This document shows, one piece after another, positions 1-11,037 of a stretch of 64,000 bases of DNA (position 1 is its first letter; the number at the start of each line of letters is the position of its first letter). The notes under the pieces are model-generated. The model was given only the letters and a program-made list of their open reading frames with translations, had not been told where the DNA came from and did no database searches. The position numbers were made by a program, and so were the translations under genes. This stretch comes from Scleroderma bovista (lineage: Eukaryota; Basidiomycota; Agaricomycetes; Boletales; Sclerodermataceae), in the NCBI GenBank assembly GCA_037178675.1, contig JAYMGJ010000063.1, forward strand, positions 1 to 64,000, given 5' to 3'.

Positions 1-1048
1 GTGTATGCTGACCCCCCAAAAAGACCTCTGGACCCCTGGTACCCTTCTTGTGGCTGTTTTGTCTCGGATCAATCCCCCTATTAATCCCAGATCTTCCCCA
101 TTGTTGTCCCATCAAATTCCTGATGGTACACAGCCCCCCATCAAACTTCTTAGGCTGTGCATCAATGACTCCTTCTGCTGTGCAGTGACTCATCCCTTGC
201 TTACTGATGCTCTCTTGTCATCAGTATTACTCTATCCCTTTCGCATTTTTGGTATATTACTCAGCTGATGACTCACTCCCTTACCAATCAATCTTGTCAT
301 GCAGCTTACTCATTCCTTTACTCAGCAGCTTATTCATGCTTCCTATGCTTACTCATTCCTGCTTATCCCTTGCTTACTGATCGCTTACAAACCCCTTACA
401 AAGCTCTTACCAATCCCTTACCAATCCTTGACAAATTCTGCTTACTCCCTTCTCTTTTTGTACTTTAATGCTGTGCCCCCCCATGTATTTAAACCCCTGG
501 GCTCAGCCCAGTGAAAGAGGACCCAATTGCACGAAATTATCCCTCTCTCAGACTCTCTCAGTCAGTATCCCCTCAGCTCTTTGAGTCTTGTAGGCTTCAG
601 TGAAGGTCTAAAGGCTCAATATTGTCAAGTTTATCCAAGTTATTCAAGATCTATTCTTTATACTAGGCTCAAGCGGAGTCTAGGCTTCATACCAGTCAAT
701 CTTCCTCGCCTCTGGACATCAGAGGCAATCCCTGCCCCTTTGCTGCACCAATCTCTAGGTGTAGTATCGCTGTTTCAGTCTCAGTCTACCCAATCCCCGC
801 TTTGACACTTCCTAGGCTTTAGGAAGAGTCCAGACCCCTATCCCCTTCGTCTTCTATTACTCCTGTACCCCAGGAGTATCCTGCATCATCGTCTGCATCA
901 CCCTGTTGGTGTAGATCCCCTTCCCCCCTCCTCAGCACATCCTCTCTGGACACCGCGGAGGTAAACCACCACTCGCACTTTTTCGTAGTCCTTTGTTGGT
1001 GTTGTGTTTGGGTTATTACTTTGACCCAAATCCACACTTTGACTCACA
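1..1048 (+). mobile_element. LTR of gypsy family B, 5' part beyond window edge
   Basis: This is the right-hand part of a long terminal repeat. It matches, in reverse complement, the LTR at 50,712-52,678 from about 51,690 down to its end. Both copies end in TTTGACTCACA. Inside it lie the TATTTAAA box near 487 and CT-rich stretches as in other LTR copies of the window. It ends at 1,048 exactly where a transposase reading frame on the other strand is cut, so it inserted into that transposon. The start, any internal region and the target duplication lie outside the window. The predicted frames inside it are not genes. Confidence 0.85.
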
Positions 1049-1926
1049 CCGGGTCATGAGATGGGTGGTGGCGATACTCGCGAGCAATACCAAAGAGATT
1101 AAAATGAGTGCGGAAAGAATCGAATACATGGAGAATAACCTGTCTGATGATAGACGGCTGCTCAGCAGCCATGGGGGGAACAGGTACCGGAGGAGTGGGT
1201 AGGATGTCATGGAACCTGGCAGGCAAACGACGTGCACGAGGGGGAAGTATTTCATTTGGTGGGTCCGGTCCTATGATTGGGCTGGAGGCGGGAGATCCAA
1301 GTCCAACAGGGTTCACCAGATCCAATGGAGGATCACCCAAGGATGGATGTGCTACATGCACGCTAGTGCCTGCAGAAGTAGCTTCAGTAGTCTCCATGTA
1401 CTGCGCTTGTGAATTAGACAACATTACTTGACCACAACAACGGACACTCACCTTGCCACCATGACTTGGATTGGTTGAAGCATGACAATCCGGATCCAAT
1501 CTCAGACGCTTCCTGGGTGGTTCTCCATTTGCCACAGGTTGGGTACTCGATCTTCCAGTATGAGAACGGAGCTGGTGTTGGTAGGATGGACAAGAAGTAC
1601 GGTGCTGGGCCAGGTACCGTGGGACTGTAAAGGTACGATTACAATGAGTTGAACATTTGAAAGTTGTTGACATCAGTAGCCATGAGCCAAGAAATACGAT
1701 GATGGTGAGGCCTATGGACTTCATGGAAGGTGACAAGCTCAAGTCACAGCAGGCTGGCGGGAATCTGCTTGACAAGGGTTCTGGGAACGCCATGTTAGGA
1801 AGGCGCAGGCCACGGACCGAAGGGCAACGAGGTCACTGGTGTCATCTGTGTCACTGCCGTCACCTAGCTCTGTGACGATTGTGATGCTGTATGCCGTTTA
1901 CTTGAGTGGGCACGCCAGGGAGGGGT
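1049..1926 (-). pseudogene. Tnp2-type (CACTA superfamily) transposase, N-terminal fragment with 5' flank
   Basis: A frame from an ATG at 1,793 runs down to the LTR edge at 1,048. It shows the layout typical of N-termini of basidiomycete Tnp2 transposases: a short Cys-rich finger (FKCSTHC, then QHRTSC), a basic stretch (PPRKRLRLD), a linker with RRLPARFHDILP, and a segment FNLFGIAREY ending SHDPV. The catalytic DDE part is missing because the family B LTR cut the gene right after that motif. The bases from about 1,794 to 1,926 are the transposon's 5' flank. They abut the chitin synthase pseudogene, so the transposon inserted there first. The assignment rests on remembered family features; no terminal inverted repeat could be defined. 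Confidence 0.65.
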
Positions 1927-4822
1927 CACTCTATCGACGTGTTCGTAACACTTCTAAAACCATTCTGATATGCATGGGACGCGAGCTCGGACGTATTGAA
2001 GGCGTGCTGAGTGGGACAGATGACCGAGCCCAAGACAGCGATCACAAATACAGCACAAGCGCATATGAACCAGATATGATCATGTTCAGAGCGAGCTTCT
2101 CGCGCCAGGCCTGACGCACATCTTGTCGTTTCATACGCCCAAACCACTTCAGGAAAGGAGACGGAATCCACCAGGTGAGTAGCCAGCACAACAGGACCCA
2201 TCGTCTTCTTGCCGACGTCTCCCTCACCGTCTCTATCGTCTCGCCTTCCAGAATTTCACCCGGCAGCGTCTCCTTGGGTACGTGTCCCTCCTTATCCGCA
2301 GTCTGAAACATATTCCTAGAGGGCGCGTACGATTCGGTACCGTAGTTAGAATTGGAATCGTCCCGATCACTCGTTAGACAGCTGCGGTAATCGAAATCGT
2401 CGCTCCGCATGGACTTGTCTTCGTCTACATTGTCCTCGTATTCGCGGTGGAAAGACGATCCCCGACCGACAAGTGGTGCTTGGTCACTGTATGTGTTCCC
2501 AAATCCAGCATCTTCACCTCTAGCGACTGAAGGAGATAGATATGGCGCATAAGGATCGCTGGTGTTACCCTGGCGTACGTCTAGCCCGGCTTTGACCTCG
2601 GCATCACGTAGGTGGTTGCGCTTCTGCTCGTCGACGTCTGCTGCGCATAGGCGGTCCTCCAGCGCGTGGAATGCTGCCTGGGACATGAACACCTGTGTAC
2701 CGTCATAATCACCACCGTTGCAAACTCAGTGACAATATCGCTCACCTTGAACTGACCTACGACCACATCTGCCTCGCCAAGCCCCAATGCCGACCTTGCA
2801 TGTGCAATCCCGTCTCTCTGCTCCCTCTCCTCCAGTATAAAAACACCCTCCGCACTCAGAGGGGTATGGTACCTCCTCCAAAATTCCCCAATCTCGACGC
2901 CCACTTCCCATATTCTTCCCCTAGCACCTGCACTCCCACCACCACATCACGCCACAACGGCCCCCAGACCCGCACTCCTCACCTGCACCTTGACAGCGTG
3001 CCCCTCGAGCTGGTTGGGCAGACGCGCATCATTGGGATTTATGCAGAATATTATGCAGAATATATACCACGGCTGCGTCTCGGACAGTGTGTCGAACAAC
3101 GTATCGAGTGCAGCGCGGAACTCGCCTGCGACACACGGTGCTCCCACTCCACTCCCACCTGCACTGCTGGTACCGCCGTCGCCATGCTGAGCTGCATCTT
3201 TGTCGTCCCGATCTTCCTCAGCGATTGTGGCTGTGGCGGTGTCACGCCCCACAGGCATCCGTCTCACGGTGCCCTTGCGCCGAGTAGAGGGCGCGCGCAT
3301 AGGTTTGACAGGTTGCTGTGCCACTACGATGGTATCCTCACTCTTGGGATGTGCTTGTGTTGCGATGGCTTTGCCCAAGAAGAGACCTTTAACGAATGGG
3401 TTGATGGATCCTGCGCCTTCCATTGCGTCGGTGCCTGTGCCCAGCCCCGCACCAGCAGCAGACGCAGGGGCAGAGGTGGATGCAGAGGCGGAAGTCCCCC
3501 GAAGGAGAGCCACAAAGTCCAGATTGAGGGCATCGAGGTTGCGTTCCAAGAACCCCTCCGACGAATATGTAACAGGCCCATTGAAGTGATTAACTGTAAA
3601 CGTAGCGTATCCAGATCGATCCATTGCACCGAGCTTGAATGAAGAATGGTTTCCCCATCTCTTTCTGAACACCTCAATCATCGTATGGTCCGTCTTTTTA
3701 TGCGATCGACGGGCCTGGTCATCCATGATATGAATGAGTCCACCAGGTTTGTTCTGAAGAAGGTGAATACATTCCGAATTGTCGAAGTAGGGGATGGGGG
3801 GGACGAGTGAGGCTATGCCTTCGCTTTTGTATTCGTCCACATGTGCCTCGAATAGGCGGCGCTGGATAAAATGATGCAAACGCTCGTTTGCAAAGTTAAT
3901 GCAGAATTGGTCGAGTGAGTTGGGGCGACCGGTCATGTTCTGTGGACCAGGAAGATCGAAGAGTCCGATAAAGGTATCGAGTCTCTGCAAAGACGCTGGT
4001 TGATATGTTCATTAAGCCAAGCAAACAAAAGAGAATATAAGGTCTTAGCGAGGTCGTCACAATTATCAGAAGCTCCATCAGGATCGAGAAATACGGTGCA
4101 GAGCTCCTTCTTGACCAATTTAGTCTTGTAGGAGAGGGCGTTCTCGAGTGCGGAAGGCTGAACGCCAAGGAAATCCGCTACAAGAGCCAGAATATCTGTG
4201 TTACGTATGACCGCAGTGTCGACGTCGCGAGAACGGTCGATTGTGAATTCAAGGTTGCCGAGGTGGAGGATGGCGGCGATGAGTCGACACATCTGTGCAA
4301 CGTGCCACTTTGAGAGGCCGATGGTTTTCAGAGCAACTTTTCTGAATGTTTCAATGACGAACTCTGCAGGGGGTACTTGGCTAGCGAGTTTGGATCCTTT
4401 TTTGCCTGGATTGGAGGCGGAGAGTTCCAGAAGCAATTTGATGGCGAGACGCCGGTTTTCGGATTTGCCGCTTGCAGTTTCTCCGCTGTCATGGTGCATT
4501 AAGCATGTTAACGTGGAGTGCATCTACGATGTACGCACCTAAACAGCATAGACTAGCCCTGCCTAGTCCGTCTCATGTGGTAGTACGCATTGTTCGCCAG
4601 CTGACGGATGTGTGGCGGCAGAGGGACCCTCCCTGGAGTGGTGTCTCTATACTCTGCTGCATACTCGTGCAAGACCGGATCTGTATTTGATGAAACATAT
4701 TTGTGCGGGTTTACTACAGCGAGTGCGGATCGCAAGCTTGATGGCGGAAAAATGTCGCCTGGCCGGGCGGAGGGGTGAATGAGCACAAACAGTGTTAAGT
4801 AACGGGTGTTGCGCCTTTCCAC
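1926..4822 (-). pseudogene. Class V chitin synthase with N-terminal myosin motor, truncated and frameshifted
   Basis: Intact members carry a myosin head followed by a membrane-bound chitin synthase that makes cell-wall chitin at hyphal tips. Recognisable pieces in order are: ALAVVNPHKYVSS (near 4,710), a degenerate P-loop SGETASGKSE (near 4,480), AILHLGNLEFT, LFDLPGPQNMTGRPNSLDQF (near 3,960), the motor end with PWYIFCI and NPND (near 3,050), LGLGEADVVVGQFKV before an intron, FHALEDRL, and the first membrane region RRRWVLLCWLLTWW. Lesions: P-loop Gly to Ala; about 110-120 codons lost between VIETF and ALKTIGLSK, removing switch I; a frameshift near 3,985; an in-frame 12 bp duplication giving IFCIIFCI; another frameshift near 2,940; a frameshift near 2,090 before WFICACAVFVIAVLG. 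The gene stops at 1,926 where the Tnp2 element begins, so the whole catalytic chitin synthase domain is absent here. Confidence 0.88.
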
Positions 4823-5518
4823 CTGATTGCTATGCAGAGTCGTTCATCTGCGAGATTACCTACGAAGGGAAGCATGTAAGTCCCACAGCCACTTATAACG
4901 GTAAATGGTGGGGGACTCACCAAATAAAAAGAATATCCATCTAGTTGATCTCTTTCAGCTGGAACATACCCTGTGTGACGATCAACTATGATTTGTTCGA
5001 ATAGGTATCGTCACAGATGACCTTGCTGGGAATGTGGTGATGAACAGACATCCCATGCAGTGGGAAAACGCACCTTCAGCTGTCGAAGAACAAGTACCGC
5101 CAAGGTAGCCAAAGGGTGTAGTTGGGTGCGGTGGAGGGCATAGCGATAAGGTATGGAAGCTTGATGATGGAGCCAGACGAGGGTGGCGGCAGCTCCGGGC
5201 AAGCGAACAAACGGGTGACAATGCTGAGCACTGAGTACTGAGCGCTGCGCAGCGATGAGGGGAAGGAGAAACCATGTGGTCACGTGCATGACCTTCGTGC
5301 CCTCATTCCTACCACTGCACACTGCAACGATGTGATTTCCCATCTTCCACTTTTGCTTTTGCATCTGGTTTCACTAAAAATTCCCTGTAGGCTTACATTG
5401 CAACACTCGATTTACTGCATAGTATAGATAGGCTTGTTCAACGGCGTTCAACGGCTACTCTCAAGGCAGGTAACTCCATGTCGACAGGATTCTCAAACGG
5501 TTTGGCTGGTACGTTTTT
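4823..5518. other. Intergenic, no gene recognised
   Basis: This stretch lies between the 5' end of the chitin synthase pseudogene and the F-box gene. Frames on the - strand (to about 5,364) have no recognisable motif. The first exon of the old chitin synthase gene may have been here, but it could not be recognised. Confidence 0.4.
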
Positions 5519-6401
5519 TTAGCGGGGTGTGGCATTGTATTGGACTAATGACATACCTTCTACCTTCTTCCTCCAGTTAACCAGCTCCTCAGCATATTCC
5601 CAAAACCCCCCATAAACCAAGTAGGGCGAATATAGGACTGAATTCAAGCAGACGATGCGACGGTCATTCAACCTTTCTCTCTGGAGGTTGTCTATCAGAT
5701 CATCATATCTCTCGTATTCACTCCTCCACAACACGAGGACTTTTAGGTTGATAGACGTCAAAATTTCACGGAGCAAATTAAAATCTGACTGAGATGTACT
5801 CCAGGGAACCGAAAGATGGGTAAGCTGGATTAGCCTCGTGAGCCCAACAGGGAAACCCATCCAAGATGACCAGGCGTTGGTGAGGTGCAAGTGGGTGATG
5901 CGGTGGGCAACCCGTAAGTTGGGCAAGTATGAACGCTGATTGTGGAAGATGCCTGACAAGTCCGTTGACAGGGAGGTCAAAGGAAGAGCATCCAGGGGCT
6001 CGATGAAGGGATTCTTCGTGCCTAGGTGATGGAAAACGACACGCAGAGTGAGATCAGTAATTCCTTTACAGAGGTGCAGGATTTGTGCGGCGTGGGTGTC
6101 TCGTACTGCCACCCCAATATAGAGTGTTCTAACTGCAGAAATAGCAAACTGTGGGCGGTACTCCAATGAAGTGATGAAACATTGGGCTGCAGAATCAGTG
6201 CGAAGGATGGCCGAGTGGTAAACAATCTTTTGCACCCTAACAAAAACCATTTAGCTCTGCAGCAGAAAGTCAATATAGAACTCACCAGACTAGAACCTGG
6301 CGAGCAACAAGTAAATAGCGGTGGGGCCACGAATGCTCTGTGGCCGCGATAAGAAAGATCTCGTGCTCAAGTTCGTCAGGAAGACGACTGAATACTGGCA
6401 T
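5519..6401 (-). CDS. F-box/LRR-like protein, 2 exons
   Basis: Exon 1 is 6,401-6,286 and exon 2 is 6,236-5,519, joined across a 49 bp GTGAGT...TTAG intron; the spliced frame is 277 residues. The N-terminus (FSRLPDELEHEIFLIAATE, then YLLVARQVLVWVQKIVYHSAIL) has the form of agaricomycete F-box-like domains, which normally bind Skp1 in SCF ubiquitin ligases. The rest has leucine-rich stretches (ITHLHLTNAW, LIQLTHLSVPW, NLKVLVLW) spaced like irregular LRR turns and probably binds a substrate. I chose the ATG at 6,401 because the F-box begins just after it; an upstream in-frame ATG at 6,527 would add 42 residues of no clear character. The frame is open throughout. Such genes are very numerous in Agaricomycetes and the substrate is unknown. 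Confidence 0.75.
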
Positions 6402-7268
6402 TGGAATGAACTTTCGGGGGTTTCGTTCGGTGAGTCCAAATATTCCTTCTTTTAATTCAGGTCCTGCAGCCAAGCTCACGAAGATACATGTACAGTGGTG
6501 CAAGGTTTTTTTCGTTGTATTCGGCACGTCAACATGATCAGAAACTCTCTACTTCAGGCTACCTGTCAGGGAGAGCAGACCGTTGACGGGACAAATCGGT
6601 ATGTTTTCCTATCCAAGCTACTTTGAACTTTGTTAAGAACGAAGACCCTTTGTCAGGGACCTTGAGCAGTGCTACGGATCGAGTTCCAACCACGATGAAC
6701 CTGATCTGTGGGTTGATTCTAACTGCATAAAGGTCCACCTTTGCCAGACATGAAGATTTTTCAGATTGCCACCATCCAAATCTTCGAGCCAGAGCCAAAT
6801 GTGACCTCTGGAGTGCTGATTAGAAATCACGCTTTGCACAGAAGTGAAAAGCAGTCTCATCGCGCCCACTGTTTGCTCACTAGCTTCGTGTTTACATTCA
6901 ATTATTGATCCCTAACAGGTGGTGCGTGGTGTAGTCCAGACATGAGGTCCTTGGGTGTTCCAAGGATGGAACTTAGCCTATGCATGGTGTGTACAGCATA
7001 TCAGGAACAATGATCTTTCTTCGCTAATAGATTTTTATCACTCCACAGCAATCCAAACTTGCACTAGTGAAGTACGTAGCCTTTCATTCCATTCTTTGAC
7101 TAAACTAACAACATTTGATCGGAAATTCAGATATTATGATCACCATTAGTCAAAGACGTGATCCACACCTCCGTCTCAACGGATCTGATCCAGTTTTGGT
7201 TAATAAGGTAAAAACTGCAGACTTGACTGATCCCCAACATTTGCAGTCATTCCATATCTCTATCATCA
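6402..7268. other. Intergenic between divergent genes, no gene recognised
   Basis: This stretch separates the starts of the F-box gene (- strand) and the DUF6698 gene (+ strand) and so should hold both promoters. Short frames on both strands lack recognisable motifs. A few phrases on the - strand near 6,690-6,800 look protein-like and could be the relic of another F-box gene, but this is too weak to call. Confidence 0.4.
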
Positions 7269-8807
7269 ATGGCACATGCAGGTGTTCACCGGGCTTCTGA
7301 GCCTGAAGCCAGTTACCAACAGCAGATCGCTACCTTGGAATCCGAACTTGCAACCCTTCATCAAGCAGATGTTGATCATGAAGCGTGAGTTTTTCGGTCC
7401 TCATAGAAGATTTCGAAAGTTAAATTTCTACTGCAGCACTACTCAGCGCTACCGCAAGCTTGGACGAATGATACGAAGGGTGGTAACACTTGTAGATAAT
7501 GTCAGTGACTTAGTCACTGAGGCTGATCGCCGCAACCAGCCCATGGATCACAGCGCCCACAGGGAAACACTCACTAGTAGTTCTGATGAGTAAGTCATGT
7601 ATTTAAAATGACAACACTACCAGTTGACTTCATAAACAGAGAGAACCGCTTATATAAATGCTACCAAGAGCTGTTATGCTGGATTCCACAGCTTCGCCCG
7701 GTATTTGCACACAGTAATGGTGTGTGCTTGGACAAGATCTTCAAAGCAGTGGGGCTAAAGTCAAATTAGTTTTCGAATTTGGCTAATGTGACTACAGCTT
7801 CTTGTTGGCGCAGATGGTGCACGTGGTGACGATGCCTCACGGCTGAAGACCGCTGTTGTTGGCTGGCTGATGGCACAGACACCCCCTCCTGAGCCAGAGT
7901 TACTTCCATATGACAAATCTGGGAGAGGATTTTATAACGATGCTACCGGTAGGCTCCTATGTCCAGTTGACTATGATTGGGACAATCCTCGGTAGGGCAC
8001 TTGATTCGATTACCGCACATTGCTAACTTCAGCATGCTTCAGTCTCAGGCACAGGCAAAATGTTCGGGATTTCCATCCTGACTTTCTCGTTACTGCCAAT
8101 TCATGGCCGATTTTCCTTTATGCAAACGGCAGGTACAATCCCAACTTTCCAAACCATGGCCTTTTTAAGGGGGAGCTCCTTGTCAAGGTAAGCTTAGCGT
8201 CTCATTGCTTCACAATTTGACTGATGACTTTGCAGGCGTTCAAGTACATCTTCACCTCTCCATCATCTGCTGATCTCACAGCGGATGATTTAAATTCTGA
8301 GTTCCTCCTAGCACAGCCCAGGAGGCATCGTCGCAATGAGCAACGCACGTGTACCAATGTAGCCACTCTACTCGGGATGAAGACTGTAGCCCCACGAGCA
8401 ATTGCATATATTGCTGTACAGGTGAGCATTTTTGCCGCTGTTGCCATACAACTCATCGCCAATCTGTCAGCTCTACTTTGCATTGGCGAGCTGTGGCTCA
8501 TGGCGCATTGTTGACGTGTTCTTCGACTACCATCAATTCTACAAGAATATTGTCGCCTTCTTCGAGGACACGGCAGATACGGAGGCAGAAGAATTCATCA
8601 AGGAGTTGGTGTTGTGGTGGAACCGGTCAGTAACTACAGCATTCATCGCAGAGAGGACTCATTCAACTTCACAGGCAAGTGTTTGGCCCAGCAAGTATGG
8701 TCACTTACGCCCCCCAAGCTGCTGACAATATGTCAGTGGCGGCTTCATTCAAGAAACGCCGGACAGCCAATATCAGCAGCAACACTTCCATGCGACACCC
8801 CTTGTAA
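7269..8807 (+). CDS. DUF6698 family protein, 8 exons
   Basis: The spliced model is open and in phase: 7,269-7,384; 7,437-7,589; 7,640-7,748; 7,798-7,991; 8,043-8,187; 8,236-8,421; 8,471-8,625; 8,675-8,807 (1,191 nt, 396 residues). It matches the agaricomycete DUF6698 family: an N-terminal heptad-like region (IATLESELATLHQ), then NRLYKCYQELL, GADGARGDD, SGRGFYNDATGRLLCPVDYD, FHPDFLVTANSWPIFLYANG, HGLFKGELLVKAFKYIFTSP, VATLLGMKTVAPRAIAYIAV, and VLWWNRQVFG before a basic tail. The function of the family is unknown. Six introns have ordinary GT-AG ends; the third (donor GTGGGG) and fourth (donor GTAGGG) are less usual but needed for phase. It looks functional and is the best preserved lineage-specific gene here. 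Confidence 0.85.
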
Positions 8808-9960
8808 TGATAGTAATGATATGATTCAGCTGGTTGTAAGACTAGTAGTACCATTTGAAATGAAAGATTGTCACTGTTTGATTAGCACGTCATCCAGCCT
8901 AAAAGCTATGCATTCGCCATTGTGATTCAGTATCAATACAGGCATGGGTGATGAGCACTCATGAATCTCGTCATGACAACAATCTTGGGAAACTCGAGCA
9001 ACTACGATTGTTGCACATCATTGACAGAAAGATGGGACTGATGTAGCGGAAATATCAGAATTACATATGGCTTCCAAACTTGCACCGTGTAGTGATTACA
9101 GAGGGATGAAAATCATAATGCTTGTTTCCTAGCTACATCTACAAGACAGTCATTCCAATGAATGGCCATGTTGCTGACCATGGCATACCACAAGGAACAG
9201 TGATCATCATTTCGGGAAATAATAAGTCACATCATGCATACTGGAGTCTGCAAGGTCCACATTGACGACCTTGATTGTCATGACTTAGTATATTTGTTGG
9301 AGTACTAAATATATGACAGCTCGTCACATCTGTAGAAAGTATATAATGGAAAATCGGGAAGATACTACTGCTCGCGAATTTACCATCAGATGGCATTGTG
9401 ACTAATGCATCTTTATGAGAGAATACCTAACATAGACCTACCATGATATTCTAATATCGGACACGTCCTAAACACGCCTTGCATGATTCCAATTACAGTT
9501 ATTCGAGACGATTATAAGGGGTATATAAACCTATGTCACAAACTTGTTAAACCTGTGGTGTTGTTTACAAGGTCACTGCACGTGGAAAATGTAGACGCTT
9601 TTTTTGAAATCCGCGCAATTGCCTGTAATAAAGCTCCGTTGTGGAAAATGCCGTTGGGTTCGGTGACCACTCTTTGTTACTACGCGCCAGATTTTGAGAA
9701 GCGCTAGCAAGCGCAATAAAAACCGTACGTCTTAGAGTCTTATTAGTCGTTAGAGATATGTGGCATGCTCGTAAACTAGGTGCCTGCCGTCTCCGAAGTA
9801 TGATAAGAACACGAGGCGGGTGAGCATACTCACCCGAAATTCCGGTATAGATATACAGTGTTGTAGTACTTGGTCGATCTACGTACATTACATAATACGA
9901 ACAGGTTGCGAACTACAAAGTAACTGAGCTACAGTACTTAGTATATGTAGCCCTCCTGGC
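8808..9960. other. Intergenic, no gene recognised
   Basis: This stretch lies between the convergent DUF6698 and GTPase genes. A 74-residue frame at 9,483-9,707 has no recognisable motif and no sign of splicing. The composition is slightly AT-rich. I see no repeat or RNA gene. Confidence 0.4.
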
Positions 9961-11037
9961 CTAAGGGCGACCACCTTCGATGAGGTGCGCCACCCCCTTT
10001 GCCGCATTTGGTTCCATACCACACTGTTTTATCAAGACACGAACATAATCTTTTCGTTTCGGGCGACGCTTTTTCGGAAGGAAAGTCGTCATGCGCCCAA
10101 GGAGCATGACGAGCCAGTTTTGTGTATCCATGGCCATTGACCCACCTTTTGTGCACTCGCTCAAAAGTTCCAAAACAGTATTTCTAGACTCCTTATACTC
10201 GGCAACCTGACCAGGATCTTCAGGATCTTCAACAGCGGTGATGCAAGCGTGAGCAACACTGCGGATTCCGTACTTCTTGATGCTCCCCTCGTTTCTGGAC
10301 CACCAGTCTTCCATCGTCTGCCCTCTTTCGAGGCCAGTGAAGACGAGTGCAACTGGCACTCGATTATCGCAAAGAAACTCGTGGAACAGCCTGTAGTTGC
10401 TTTGCACTGTAGCAGTTATCCTGCCCCTGCGCAGGCAAAAGAGGAGGAGGTGGATGCCACCAGCGTTGGTAAGGGATTGAATGAGGCTATACGCCTTCTC
10501 GATGGCGCCAAAAAAACCATTGACGCCCATCTGAGGTTCTTCAAGACCAACGGTGTCATAAACAGTGTATGATGCGTTGTCAACGAGAATGTCATATTTT
10601 GTCGATGCCATTGTACACCCATCGACATCGGCAGAAACCTTTGCGATGGTACCCCCCGCGATAAGATTGATGACAGAACTCTTTCCTATGCCAGTCTCGC
10701 CGAAAAGGACAATGACTATGGGCGACGGCTATATACATAGAATGGATGAGATCACATAAATTACGTTTGTGAATTACTTTACTTCGGGTTTTGTCATGGA
10801 CTCCGCTACTGGATTTGACAATAGTTCAACCTGTGTGAGGGAAGGGGGAGATGCAAATGTGGTCGGGATCAAATGTGGAGACATGTTCGAGGCAGGAGGT
10901 GCAGGTGCGGGGAGTGCGGATGGATGAGATGCAGATGCGGGAAGGGCAGACATGACCGAACCAAGAGGTGCAGATATATTCGAGATGGGAAGTGCTGGCA
11001 GGAGATTGTATGGAATGGAGAATGGTTGGCCAAACAT
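9961..11037 (-). CDS. P-loop GTPase (AIG1-like) with Pro/Ser/Ala-rich N-terminus
   Basis: Exon 1 (11,037-10,783) and exon 2 (10,728-9,961) join across a 54 bp GTAAAG...TATAG intron in phase; the protein is about 340 residues. Residues 1-85 are rich in Pro, Ala and Ser. The G domain then starts with PSPIVIVLFGETGIGKSS (G1/P-loop GETGIGKS), followed by CTMAST (likely G2 threonine), YDTVGLEE (G3, DTVG) and ALVFTGLERG at the G4 position, where related fungal GTPases have TGLE rather than NKxD. A basic stretch (PKKRRPKRKDY) lies near the C-terminus. Such small GTPases are multi-copy in basidiomycetes and mostly unstudied; GTP binding is inferred from the motifs. The start is the first ATG of the exon-1 frame, and an upstream exon is possible. 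Confidence 0.78.

Noticed and set aside
2695..3642. A 315-codon open frame on the + strand
   Set aside because: It is antisense to the myosin-motor part of the chitin synthase pseudogene, and its open length follows from codon composition of the true strand. The protein is Cys/His/Arg-rich with no family resemblance.
5011..5364. A 117-codon frame on the - strand, possible first exon of the chitin synthase
   Set aside because: No similarity to known N-termini could be seen and two overlapping frames are equally open; left as intergenic.
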